Origin: Gamarada debralockiae
Lineage: Eukaryota; Ascomycota; Leotiomycetes; Helotiales; Hyphodiscaceae
Length of the DNA: 59,321 nucleotides
Direction of reading: 5' to 3'
Assembly (NCBI GenBank): GCA_002803225.1
Contig: NXFV01001957.1
Location: 1 to 59,321, forward strand
Part shown: positions 9,594 to 20,784 of the stretch, one piece after another
Numbering within the stretch: the stretch's first letter is position 1
Layout of the letters: the number at the start of each line of letters is the position of its first letter
The notes under the pieces: generated by a model
Seen by the model: the letters and a program-made list of their open reading frames with translations, nothing else
What the model was told of the DNA's origin: nothing
Database searches by the model: none
Made by a program: the position numbers and the translations under genes

Positions 9594-10449
9594 ATGGCGA
9601 ACCACGAGCTCCCAGAATGGGAAGCGCCCACGACGGCCCCAACACAACGTAATTCGTTCTGGCAAAGATTGAGCCAACCGTTCGCCTCCAAGAATCCCTT
9701 CCTTTCAACCCCGCAGCCCGCGATTGACCATAAGAACACGTTGTTCGCAACCAAGAGCCCCCTCACCGGCACGCAAAACCTCGACAAGGAAACCGGTGTC
9801 CCCGAGACAGCCGCCGAGACTACCACGACTGCGGAGGAACTCTCACCGCGCGGGAATCAGCGCAGATACTGTGGACGCAGCAGACGAAGCTTCCTCCTCA
9901 TTATCCTCGCGGCTGTGCTCCTCCTCGCGCTCATCATCGGTCTCGCAGTCGGCCTCTCCCACAAAGCGTATGTCAATCTCAACACGTTCATTTATAACAA
10001 TCTTATTTGAGTTTTTCTTTCGTCCTCTTTTCCTCGAACCCCTCGTTAATACCCTCTCCCAATTCAGAAAATCCTCAACTAAAGACCTACCCCTCCCTAC
10101 TAACACTGGTATCTTCACTGGCGATCTGACCTACTACTCCCCTGGACCTGGCTACGGCGCGTGCGGATTCGAAAACACCTCCGAAGACTCCATCTGCGCG
10201 GTATCACATATCATCTGGGACGCAGCGTCCACGAGCTCGAATCCGAATAACAACCCTCTGTGCGGGAAGAAGATTCGTATTACGAGATACGATGAGAGTG
10301 TGAATGGGAATCGGAGTGTGGATGTGGAGGTTGTGGATCGTTGTGTGGGTTGCAAGGCTACGGATTTGGATTTGAGTTTGAAGATGTTTGACAGCTTGGC
10401 GGAGGAGAGTCAGGGGAGGGTTGTGGGGAGTTGGGCTTGGTTGGATTAG
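9594..10449 (+). CDS. Membrane-anchored RlpA-like double-psi beta-barrel protein
   Basis: Two exons, 9594-9967 and 10068-10449, with a 100-bp intron (GTATGT donor, CAG acceptor), encode 251 residues. Residues 1-100 are polar, Pro/Thr-rich and cytosolic in type. A single helix (FLLIILAAVLLLALIIGLAV) follows a basic stretch (RRYCGRSRRS), giving a type II membrane orientation. The C-terminal 110 residues form an expansin/RlpA-like DPBB fold: GDLTYYSPGPGYGACG near the start, paired cysteines (CAVS, LCGKKIRI), and the hallmark VDVEVVDRCVGC followed by DLDLS and a final VVGSWAWLD. DPBB proteins of this sort bind or loosen wall polysaccharides; the catalytic role here is unknown. The gene is intact and sits alone among relics. 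It could instead be processed and released from the membrane. Confidence 0.85.
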
Positions 10450-10849
10450 GCTTGGATGGTAGGGCTGGGTTGGGTATATACATTATGCATAATGTTTAGT
10501 ATGGGGGGGTGTTTTGGGGTTGGAGTTTGGTGCGGCTTCTTGAGACTGTATAAGATCTCAAAGACCTCGAGTTTGGGTGGTCTTTCGGCTGGTTGTTTAG
10601 CTTACCCTTGGGAGCTGACTGTGGTAAGACATTACATTGGTATACGGACAGGACGGAGGATGCTTGTACGATTATCATAATTGTACCTGCAAATATACCC
10701 TTGGGTTGGAGCACAGCTGGAGAAGTGCATAGTCGTACATCTCTAATCGTCCAAGTCCATCGGCGCTACGCCCCAGATTTCCCTTGCTTTCATTCTCGTC
10801 CAGCTCCATGGCTTCCATAGCTTCCCTACATCTGCTAGTCTCCTGATCT
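10450..10849. other. 3' flank of the DPBB gene, no gene seen
   Basis: The first 130 bp are G/T-rich (tgggggggtgttttggggtt near 10500), probably 3' UTR. I saw no recognisable protein or repeat. Confidence 0.45.
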
Positions 10850-11241
10850 TCACTCGGGAAAAGAGCATCCAGGGTCCATCGCCGCTATCGTCTTCCTCCG
10901 AGTTGGAGCCACAGGTTTCTCAGATTTGTCCGGAAGATCCTCCAAAATCATTACTCCCAATCGCTCATACCAAGTGAGTGATTAACGTACGCGGATATCG
11001 TTGGACTGACGAGTAGCCTTCTTCCAAAACACGTTCGCATCCTTGCCATTTCTCTGTTAGCCGTCGAAGAGTCAGGGATCCAAACACGACTGACCTGGGC
11101 CAGCGCTTCGCTCAGTCGTCTTTGCTTCTTCTCCAATTCGTGACCCTCCCCATAGCGTATAGTCAATTCGTTAGGATATCACTCCCGATACTTCCTTAAC
11201 AAAGGATATGCCCAAGCTCCGTCCGCCATTTTCCTGTCCAT
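10850..11241 (-). pseudogene. Small unknown gene with an internal stop
   Basis: Reading from an ATG at 11241 gives MADGAWAYPLLRKYRE, an in-frame TGA, then YPNELTIRYGEGHELEKKQR and RLSEALAQ. A 46-bp intron-like piece (GTCAGT donor, CTGAC branch, AACAG acceptor) then leads into RNGKDANVFWKKATRQSND, and a second one (GTACGT donor) into MILEDLPDKSEKPVAPTRRK, ending at TGA 10852-10850. The charged, heptad-like composition and three matching splice signals suggest a former three-exon gene of about 105 codons. The single TGA fits CGA to TGA. I do not recognise the family. Confidence 0.4.
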
Positions 11242-12458
11242 AACAGGGTGGATTGAGTGATTGGCAAACGCAAGGTCCTGGCAAAAAAGGCACATATCTG
11301 AGCGCGTTGATGATCCAAAGAAGTCCTTATTCGTCTTCTCCCTTCCTCATTTTTTTGCCCTTTATCTCGTCTTTCTTCTCGTTATTCTTGTCGTCACTCG
11401 CCAGGCACATCGGAATGGTGATTTCGTTGGGATTGATCATGCACACAAGATCAAAACCGAGATGCTTGTTGACTATGCTTATTGACTTTTCCATATTCAT
11501 CGAACTCCCGGAGCTTTTCCTTCGATTGTTGTCCGGTCCATGCCATTGCCATGATGAAGGTAAATTGTTGATTTCAAATGATCGTTTGAGACTGGATGAA
11601 GGTCGTGCAGCGGTTCTTTATGCTTGACTTGGGAGGAAGAACACGACAGAAGACTCGAAGAAAATACTTTTTCCACATTAGGATCTGTCAATGAGTGAAT
11701 AGGTCTCTAAAGTGAATCGGCATGCGAAAGCAATGCTGGCGCGTCCTCGGCCGGGAAACTTGCCAGCCTCGAGCCTCGCTCCCCATTGACAAGTACTTAT
11801 ATTAAATTAAAGGGCTCCGAATCAAAAGAAGAAAACATCACTGAAATTAAACGGTAGGTCTGTAGAGCGCCGCGCTGTGTCAAAGAAGTTTGCTTGCAAG
11901 GATCTGCTCCCAATCATTGCTGTTCTTCAAAACAATATCCAAAAAGCTGAGATGACAGTAGGGTTCGTAAACACCATCTCAGTCATAGTTGTTTTAAAAT
12001 TTTATTTCATTCAGCTAGGGTCGGTTAGCCATTTAATTTTATTTTTACGCTTTTCTTTTGTGGTCGGAATGGTGGGAGGTAGCTTGGGTATTTTTTGTAC
12101 TTTTGGTCTCCTGCCACTTTGTTAAGCGAGGAGCCGAACTACAACCGGTCATAGGATTTCCGAATCGCTCAATCGACTTAAACGGTTGAAAATCGTATTC
12201 ACTGTACCTGGCTTTGACTCGGTGTAACAATCATTCTAGAGACTTCTTGTTTCTGTCAAATAATCCCAAGGGTGAGAACGGACTTCCTCTGTTAAGCAAT
12301 GATTGATCGGAGCGGTGGACGTTCACTTGACCTCTCCACCTGAAAAACGTCTTTGATATCTACCTGCGGCCTTCCTCTTGCTCAATCGCTGAATTCATTG
12401 AGATCAACGGAACAAAGGTCAAAGATGCAAGGATAACCTAATAATAACAGGGTTTCCG
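11242..12458. other. Gene-poor interval
   Basis: Short reading frames are present on both strands, but none has homology I recognise. The region 11780-12060 is A/T-rich. Confidence 0.4.
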
Positions 12459-13440
12459 TCATGCCTTCGCTACAGACTTCTCCAGCATCTCAACCATATT
12501 CTCATGCCCTTTCTTCTTCGCTATATTCATGGCTGTCTCTCCCTCATTATTCTCAATTCTCGGATCAGCCTAGGAATTAACCAAGAATCTCGCCTGTCTC
12601 TTCTTGCCAAACCCGGCCGCGTTGTGCAAAGCAGTGACTCTCCACCCATCTCTAGAATCCACATCTGCGCTCTTCTTAACCAAGTGCTTGACAATGTGAT
12701 AAAGAGATCCATAATCGCCAGTAGCAGCGTGAAGAGGTTGATGCTGTCTTCCATTTCGACCAAGTACATCGGCACCATTCTCTACCAGTTCCATCACAAC
12801 ATCTAAAAACCCATTCACCGCCGCATAGTGCAAGCCACACTCGCGAAACGCATCTCTCGCATTAACATCCGCATTTCTCGCAAGAAGAGCTCTGATAGTC
12901 CCGTTTTGTCCTATCTCGGTAGCCCAGATCAAAGCAGTCTTGTTATATGCGCCGCAAAGCTCAATATCCGCTCTCCATTGCCTCTTAAGCAGGGTCTCAA
13001 TGACCGTCACATGGCTCTCGAAGCAGCAGAATGAAGCGGACCACATCCACAATTAATATCAGCGTTTGGGTCTGAGACGAATTCCAAGAGAATTCGTACA
13101 GCTTCGGCGTGCCCGTACTGTGTTGCGAGATGGATAGGACGAGCACCGTTCTTGGCACGATACTCAATGTCTGCGCCTGTTTCGAGTAATGACTTCATAA
13201 CGCCAACATATCCTCGCGCTGCGGCGTGATGGAGAGCTGTCTGTCCATCTCGATCTGGAACATTAGGCTGCGCTCCTGATTCAACAGTAACTCCATCATA
13301 GCGCAGAGTGAATTTTGAATAGGTTGAAGATCAAATCGGCATTGTGAAAAGATGATCTCTGCACTGGCAGGGATTGCAGGGCTAAATACTAGACGAGATT
13401 TGAGTCTGATTTGACCAGAGATATGAAGTTCGCCCAACAC
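12459..13440 (-). pseudogene. Ankyrin-repeat protein relic
   Basis: The minus strand encodes a run of ankyrin repeats: DRDGQTALHHAAARGYVGVM, GADIEYRAKNGARPIHLATQ, CGPLHSAA, NKTALIWATEIGQNGTIRAL, FRECGLHYAAVNGFLDVVME, HQPLHAATGDYGSLYHIVKH, WRVTALHNAAGFGKKRQARF and NNEGETAMNIAKKKGHENMV. The repeats are split over three frames, with shifts near 13270 and 13030, and a TAG at 12572-12570 precedes the last repeat. Because adjacent frames meet with no gap in the repeat, indels rather than introns explain the breaks. Ankyrin arrays mediate protein binding. The N-terminal region (13300-13440) is not recognised. Confidence 0.7.
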
Positions 13441-13573
13441 TGTGCCAAGGTAAGAATCAGCGAATTTGTCTTATAATCGGAAGTTTGAGCGATGAAACTG
13501 GCTTCGAGCTTTCATCGGCCAGGGTACTTTGTGTCAAACATTTTATACATTATTTATTACAGCATTTGGATGC

Positions 13574-14678
13574 TCACTTGACTTCACCACCGCCAAGTAT
13601 ATCCTTAATATTTACCTGCCCGCTTCCTCTGGGCAATGGCTGAGCTTGGTTCGGACCCTCTTTCCAACCAATCATATATATCATCCTGAATGTCGCCGGT
13701 ATTGTTCCATCATCGTTTCCATGTAACTCTCGATAAATGCCCTCATTCGCAAGCAAAACATCTCTCTTGATCGCGCCCGCTTCTCTCCCCAAAATCGCAT
13801 TACTCTCCCCCATTGCCTGCAAGTCCTGCATCAGAGCAAAGGTATCCGGAAAATCAACAATAATATCATCCACATCGACGGTCAGCATCTTAAACCCAGC
13901 TTTTTGCAGTAAGCCTCCCATATCCCTCACATCCGCTAGAGGCGAAACGTGCGGCGAGACTCCACCCCTCCTTTCCGTATCTGCAAGCTGTAATGATGTC
14001 CGTAATTCGAACAATGTGTCACCACCAAACATAACTCCCATAAATGGACAATCCGGTTTTAGAATGTGGTTTATTTGTGCGAGTAAGGAGGGCAAGTCGT
14101 TGATCCAATGCATGCTCAGAGAGCTGAGAACTGCATCAAAGGACTCTGCAGCATAAGGCAGTCGTTCCTCATCATCTAGAACGTCTCGCGTGAGGTCTAT
14201 TTCGCTGTTGAAAGGAAGATTTGCATCTCGATAGAGCATCGCGCGGGAGGAGTCTGCAGCTGTGAGGTGGGAGATGCGGCTTGAGAGGGGAGGAGAGCTT
14301 TCTTTCGAGGGGTCAGGGTCGGGATCGGGGAGGGTGAGCGCTCGTGCTATATTGCAGGAGTTTGCGCCGAGGTCGAGGACGTGTTTGAAATGACGATTTA
14401 TGTCCTAGATTTATTAGCTTCTGGAGTGGTATTGGGCAATTGAAGCTTACTAGCAATCTTTCTGATAATCGAATTGCTACTTCATCTTTCAGGTAATCTG
14501 TCTGTCTGCTTCTTTCCACATTGGCGGCTGCCCGTTCTTTTTGTAGGTATTTTGTATGGCGGTTGAAGACTTGTAAAGTTGGTGATCCTGGAGATTGAAC
14601 TGCATAGCTTCGAGAAATACATCTTCTCCGTCTTATTGCTGGAAGAGGTAGAAAGGGTCTTAATGCTCGTATCTTCAT
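13574..14678 (-). CDS. Arginine-hydroxylase NDUFAF5, mitochondrial complex I assembly factor 5
   Basis: Two exons, 14678-14451 and 14404-13574, with a 46-bp intron (GTAAGC donor, GCTAAT branch, CTAG acceptor), encode 352 residues, close to the 345 of human NDUFAF5. The first 25 residues are Arg-rich and lack acids (FLPLPAIRRRRCISRSYA), a mitochondrial presequence. Residues about 85-100 carry SAM motif I (HVLDLGANSCNIARAL), and the methyltransferase-like fold continues with AAESFDAVLSSLSMHWINDL, a family hallmark, PFMGVMFGGDTLFELR, and MLTVDVDDIIVDFPD. The C-terminus (FRMIYMIGWKEG) is also typical. NDUFAF5 hydroxylates an Arg of NDUFS7 during early complex I assembly in the matrix. It is divergent from the AP-2 alpha gene, 517 bp away. 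Confidence 0.9.
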
Positions 14679-15195
14679 GATTAAAAGTTAAAAAGAAAGA
14701 AATCCTTCATAGAAGCTGAACTGAACAATCCGGATGAGGCTGTCGTGACGTTCGATATTTCCTGATGAGGCTCTCGCTGACTAATAAACGCTTGGAACCC
14801 CTGGCAAAGCTTCGCGGCCAGCGGTCACTAGTCCAGCTAACTCCGCGAGGGGATCAGCACATCAAAAGTAAATCTCTCCATTTCAGAACAATCATTCACA
14901 ACGATATCTCACTGCGATCCACCCCAAGAGCTGGCTACTACGCCGCAGTCAATATCGGATGGAGTTCCACGAGCGGGGCTAATTGTTCAATGCGTTTGAG
15001 TGATCCAGAGCATCCGTGGTGTTGACAGTATCATTTCTAAGCCGGAGTACTCGACGACTCGATACTCGATTATTCGAACGATTCGAAGGACCCGATTGAG
15101 TTTTGATAGGCCCTGCGAAGCTGAACGAGTGATTGATCTACCGCACAGGATCCCGAGCAGGTCTTGGCATACGAGGGCAACGAACTACCTCCATC
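14679..15195. other. Shared divergent promoter of NDUFAF5 and AP-2 alpha
   Basis: No gene is supported in these 517 bp between two divergent start codons. The piece 15050-15090 has a run of CGA/TCG-rich repeats (actcgacgactcgatactcg), a possible regulatory or simple-sequence patch. Confidence 0.5.
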
Positions 15196-18100
15196 ATGGC
15201 GTCCTCGGCGGCGGCGGGATTTCTGGGTCGCGGGAGCTCGGGGAACAATTCGAACATGCGTGGATTGGTGCAATTTATTGCAGATCTGAGAAATGCTAGG
15301 GCAAGAGAACTGGAGGAGAAGAGAATCAACAAGGAGTTGGCAAATATACGGTTCGTACACTTGCTACCCCAAAATCTACCATCTAGGCTCATTTTGCTGA
15401 CATGTTCTATCTTGCAGACAAAAATTTAAAGGTAATTATATACAGGATTCTTAACGCCTCTTTGGCTTGATGGCTAACTCAGGAGTATAGATGGAAATCT
15501 GAGTGGATACCACAAGAAGAAATATGTCTGCAAGGTAGTTCCCCTTATGCGCCAAATCAGATTCGTGTTTCTGACCTTTTGACAGCTCCTATACATATAC
15601 ATACTTGGTTGGAACGTCGATTTCGGACATTTAGAAGCTGTCAATCTTATCTCCGCGAACAAATACTCTGAGAAGCAGATCGGATACCTTGCCATGACCC
15701 TTTTCCTCCACGAACAACATGAATTGTTACATCTGGTGGTAAATAGCATCAGGAAGGATCTGACAGACCACAATGAACTTTTCAACTGCTTGGCGCTGCA
15801 TGCCATCGCAAATGTTGGTGGAAGGGAAATGGGAGAGGCCCTGAGTGGGGAGGTTCACAGACTTCTGATATCGCCGTATGATTCTTGGGACGCCTACTTT
15901 GGGGATTGATTTCTGATAAGTTTGCAGGACTTCGAAAGCGTTTGTGAAAAAGAAGGCCGCCCTTACTCTCTTGAGACTCTATCGAAAACATCCCGACATC
16001 GTACAACCACAATGGGCAGAACGAATTATCTCCCTTATGGATGATGCGGATATGGGTGTTGCGCTTTCGGTCACTTCTCTTGTCATGGCGCTTGCGCAAG
16101 ACCAGCCAGAGCAATACAAAGGAAGCTATGTGAAGGCAGCGTCAAGAATGAAAAGGATATTGGTCGATGGGGAATATGCGCAGGACTATCTGTACTACAA
16201 GGTGCCATGTCCATGGATACAGGTGAAGTTGCTGAGGCTCTTGCAATATTTCCCACCTTCAGGTACGTTTTATTCAAGGGGAATAATGCAAGAACTCACG
16301 AGCTAACTTGCTTTTCAGAGGATACCCATGTTCGAGAGTTAATCCGCGAGTCACTGCAGAAGATACTGAATCTGGCACTGGAGATGCCAAAGAACGTTCA
16401 GCAAAACAATGCGCAGAATGCAGTCCTTTTCGAAGCGATCAATTTGATCATCCACCTTGACACGGAGCAGGCACTGATGAAGCAAATTTCATCAAGGCTT
16501 GGAAAATTCATTCAGTCACGAGAAACGAACGTACGATATCTTGGATTGGAGGCCATGACACACTTGGCTGCGAGAGCAGAGACATTGGACCCCATCAAAC
16601 AACACCAGTCAATCATTATTGGATCTTTGAAGGACCGAGATATCAGCGTCCGGAGGAAGGGTCTAGATTTGTTGTACAGCATGTGCGACCAGACCAATGC
16701 TCAACCGATTGTTGGAGAGCTTCTACAATATCTCCAGAACGCTGATTTTGCGATTCGAGAGGAGATGGTGTTGAAGATTGCCATTTTGACTGAGAAATAC
16801 GCCACAGACATTCAATGGTATGTTGACATATCGTTGCGGCTTATCGCAATGGCAGGAGATCATGTCAGCGATGAAGTATGGCACCGAGTCATCCAGATTG
16901 TTACCAACAATGAGGAGCTTCAAGTATATGCGGCACAAAATATTTTGCAATATGTCAAGGCCGATCACTGCCACGAGACTCTGGTAAAGATTGGAGGCTA
17001 CATCTTAGGTGAATTCGGCCATCTTATTGCTGAAGATAAAGGCTGCAGTCCTATCGAGCAATTCCTCGCTCTTCAAAGCAAGTTCCAGGGTTGCTCATCT
17101 AGCACCAGAGCCATCATCCTCTCATCCTTCATCAAATTTGTCAACCTCTTCCCCGAAATCAAACCTCGACTCATGTATGTCTTCCAAGCATACAGCCACA
17201 CCCTCGATTCCGAACTCCAGCAAAGAGCATGCGAGTACCTTGCGCTCGCAAGTTTGCCTACCGACGATCTTCTCCGGACTGTATGCGACGAGATGCCTCC
17301 TTTCCCGGAACGACAGTCCGCACTCCTTTCTCGACTCCATCAGAAGCACGCCAATACCAGCGATAAGCGTACGTGGGTTGTAGGCGGCAAAGACGCCAAT
17401 ATCAACGAGAAGGATTTTACTCTGGCCAAGAATCCGGGCCTCAAACGTGCTTTCAGCAGTGCGAACGGTGCTCCGCAAACAAATGGAACGGCCAATGGCA
17501 CCAACGGTACGAACGGGCATGCGAAGGGAGCCAATGATCTCGCAGGCTTGGATATGATGGATGCAGGACCATCTGAGCCCAAGACTCTTAAGGCTCCAAA
17601 TCTAGCAAGTGCGGCTCACCTGTCTCCAGATTGGGAGATTGGATACAACAAGCTTCTCTTGAAAGCCGAGGGTGTCTTATACGAGGACGGACAGATCCAA
17701 ATCGGGGTGCGATCCGAGTACCGTGGCCAAATGGCCTGCGTGATCCTTTACTTCTCCAACAAAGCCCCCGCTTCCGTCAGCTCCTTCACGACAACGCTCG
17801 ATCTCGAAGCAGCGGAGAAGGAGAATCTGACATGGGAGGTCAAGGGACTGCCGGAAAGCACCATCAGCCAAGGCGCGCAAAGCCAACAGATGATTATGTT
17901 TGAAGCCAAGAAGGTCTTCGATAAGAGTCCTACGATCCGAGTCAGCTACTTGGCTGGTGCTTTACAAGCATTGACTTTGAAGCTACCGGTCGCGATCCAT
18001 AAGTTCATGGACCCCGCTGAGCTGTCGGCGGATGATTTTTTCAAGCGGTGGAAGCAGATTGGCGCTGCGCCAAGAGAAGCCCAGCGCATTTTTGGGGTGA

Positions 18101-18511
18101 AGGGAGGCAGAGATGGTGATCGAGAATTCAATGATTCATTCATAAGACGGACCGTGGATGGCTTCCGATGGGGAATTTTGGATGGCGTCGACCCGAACAA
18201 GAAGAACTTTGTGGGTGCGAGCGTTTTGCATACGAGTGATGGGGGGAAGTTTGGTTGTCTGTTGAGACTGGAGCCGAATTATGGGACTCAGGCATGCCCA
18301 ACCCATATGTCCTAGTGTCTAGCAGAAGTACTGACTACAGCTGCAGATGATCCGCCTTACCATCCGCGCAACAGATGAAAGTGTGCCTCCAGTCCTAATC
18401 AAGATCATGGAGGAGCGTCTCCAAATCGGCATTTCAACCGCACCAGAAGTGCGCGAAGCTCCAACGCGGAGGGAGATCTCAGATGCATTTGGGAACGTCC
18501 TAGTTGAATGA
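15196..18511 (+). CDS. AP-2 complex subunit alpha (alpha-adaptin)
   Basis: Seven exons: 15196-15350, 15418-15431, 15491-15534, 15586-15875, 15928-16262, 16319-18291 and 18347-18511, giving 991 residues. The start of the alpha-solenoid adaptin trunk is unmistakable (MRGLVQFIADLRNARARELE, GYHKKKYVCKLLYIYILG), followed by armadillo-like repeats such as RYLGLEAMTHLAARAE and DISVRRKGLDLLYSMCD. A Gly/Asn/Thr-rich hinge (NGTANGTNGTNGHAKG) lies near residue 640, then the ear domain (VRSEYRGQMACVILYFSNKA) and the C-terminal appendage (EELSADDFFKRWKQIG region). AP-2 links cargo, PIP2 and clathrin at the plasma membrane; in fungi it acts in polar growth. Exon 2 is only 14 nt. The last intron (18292-18346) starts with GC, not GT, after CAG, with a CTGAC branch and GCAG acceptor. 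Confidence 0.93.
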
Positions 18512-18767
18512 GGAACGAGCAAAATAATCTTCGCATAGCAAGCAAAGGAAACTAGGGAATGGAAATTTGGCATGGACCAGGAAAGCGTGGTTTGTTTGAA
18601 GTCATGTCAAGCTAATCAGGTTTGTGGTGCATAGTTGCATATTAATGGAGTTTAATGATGAGCATATAAATTGTCTGCTGCCTTCGTCCCCGGAACCTGT
18701 CTGTACATGGGTTCGTTCACTTGCCCAGTAGTTCCGGCAAAACTTAATTTCTTCTTCAAAAGCAACC
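18512..18767. other. Short gap between converging genes
   Basis: These are the 3' flanks of AP-2 alpha and the small minus-strand gene. No feature was recognised. Confidence 0.4.
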
Positions 18768-19228
18768 CTAAGAAGCAGTCTCGGCTTTCGGCTCAGCCAG
18801 AGGGCCTCCATCGTCGTCTCGAACGTCCGCCTCTTTTATACCTTCAGCGATATTCGTATCGTCCTCGTTGCAAATATTGTAACGAATTACATCGTCGCCG
18901 TATCCCTGATTGATTACCTGAGAAATGATCCCCCTCTTTTCCAGCGGTGGAAGCCCCTCTTTCCAGCTTACTGCGCCGTCAGCAGCGAATTGGGGCTCGG
19001 GTGTCTAAATGAACATTCGGAGAGTTAGAGTAGTGGTAACGTGTTACTTACAAACTGCTGCATGAAATACTGAAAATCCTTATTGATATTGTGGTTGAAA
19101 ACCTTGATTCTTTTATTCCAGTTGACATGAACAAGCCAGAGCAGTCCTTTGAGGTATCTAAGTAGCTGATCAGCAGCTCTCACTTCCAGAAGAACCAAGA
19201 TTCTCAAAATTTCCATTTGTTCATTCAT
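18768..19228 (-). CDS. Small hypothetical protein, two exons
   Basis: Exons 19228-19052 and 19004-18768 flank a 47-bp intron with every standard signal (GTAAGT donor, CTCTAAC branch, TTTAG acceptor) and join in phase to give 137 residues. The N-terminal 59 residues are helical and Leu-rich (MEILRILVLLEVRAADQLLR, YLKGLLWLVHVNWNKR). The C-terminal exon is acidic (GYGDDVIRYNICNEDDTN, EADVRDDDGGPLAEPKAE). I recognise no domain. The start is uncertain: the frame stays open a few codons upstream (HWTDCAG) before a TGA, so an earlier exon may exist. A TATA-like run (CATATATACG on the minus strand) lies about 60 bp upstream of the ATG. Confidence 0.55.
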
Positions 19229-20784
19229 TCCAGCGCAATCCGTCCAATGAATCCGATATCACATCACTACCAAGGCCCTCGATTACGTATATATGCCCAT
19301 TCCCCTCTCTCTTTGTTTTCCTTTCCTCATCGTGACTCAAGATGTCGTCCAACTATGATTCAGGAACTCTACCTGAGAAATAGAAAGATCTCTCGTATTT
19401 TACTCAGGAAGGTAAGATAGTTCTCTTTGCCAACTTTGTGCACAATAACCTTACCATGATAGATAGAATATTGACTTGTATAGTTGGTAACACGGACATA
19501 GCTATCCCGATAGGTTTACATGTGACATCGACAGCAATGTCGCAACAGACTATACTTGTATTCAAGCCTCGTCTTGCACTTTCTACAACCAAAAGTGGAA
19601 AGTTTTTTCAAGTCGAGGACTTACGACAACAGTGCGAGGTTCTGCACCGATGCATCTGATCGATATTAAGGAGGGGACGAAGAAAGCGTAGTTCATCTCA
19701 CCACCAGAAAAGATACATTCGAAATTATGCATTAATATCTGTACACTACAAACACTGAATAGCATTGCATCGGAATTGCAAGTGCACCAGGCTAGATCCA
19801 GTATGTCGATCCTTATATATATACCACACTTCTTGCTTGAGAAAATCACCACAAACCGTTAGAAAGAGGATGAATTACCCATGAGTCCCGACACGGAAAT
19901 TCCTCAAAGGTTCTAATATCCAAGACCCCATGTCAAAAAGGTTTTAATCGGCATGTAGTCGATAGTCCTGGAAGTAAACAATTGATTGACATATATGTGC
20001 TTCATCAAACCTACATAAGTCAATACAGATCCAGGCATCGCTACGGCTTTGGGCTCGACAGCTATGTAGCAACAGAATTTCCTCCCTTGTCTTACACTCT
20101 TCACAAACATGAACGGAAGGCCCTATGACTCAAGAGCTCATGACGATTGCGGAACGCTTTTCACTGATCTCTCTGCAAGGCCGGACAAAAGTATGACACG
20201 TCCTGCATCTTCACTTTGGTGCTCAGCAGATCCATGTAAAATAGATAGCCTCAACTGATTACGTAGACAGATCCTTTGAGGCAAGATTCAGGAAAAGAGC
20301 CTCTCTTTCTTGAGTACTGCAAGTGATTTGGTACTCCAATAACAAATGTTGAGTTTTCTTTCTTTCTCGGCTTCGACAACAGAATATGAATCGACCAGAC
20401 GATAGATCTCGACTTCGAGATAAGAAACGACGGTTGGGAAAGGGGGCTTGAGACGAAACTTATCTCTGGATGATTGGATCCTGTGGCGAACCAATGTGCG
20501 AGGTGGATTGAACGAGAGCATGGCACTATTGTCATGTCATTATATTCATCCCTTTAACGAATCTAAATATACAAGATGCCATGCCCATTTCAATATAGTA
20601 CAGTAAATGCCACCGCTCAGATGCCATGCCATGCCATGCCATGGTTCCAACGCCGAATAATGCGTCCCGTTTATCTCCTTGCGAGTATCTATACCATTAC
20701 ATAATCCCCGGTCCAACCACCATTTCCATTCATCTATTAATCCTTTTCCGAGTGCCGGGCCAAGAGGAAGAACAGAGTAAGGGC
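19229..20784. other. Gene-poor interval with decayed coding fragments
   Basis: Minus-strand fragments read like old coding sequence, for example FPTVVSYLEVEIYRLVDSYS in 20290-20520, and two pieces near 19500 and 20050 that share a C-C-x-I-A-V motif (IVCCDIAVDV and KFCCYIAVEP). Stops in all frames separate them. I could not identify a family and do not propose a gene. Confidence 0.3.
20621..20643. repeat. Pentanucleotide tandem repeat (ATGCC)n
   Basis: Four direct copies of ATGCC are followed by ATGG, within the 3' flank of the large minus-strand gene. Confidence 0.85.

Noticed and set aside
18961..18970. An apparent frameshift in the small two-exon gene at 18.8-19.2 kb
   Set aside because: Re-reading the A-run showed three As, not four. 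The frame is intact from the acceptor to the stop and the exon is an exact multiple of three.
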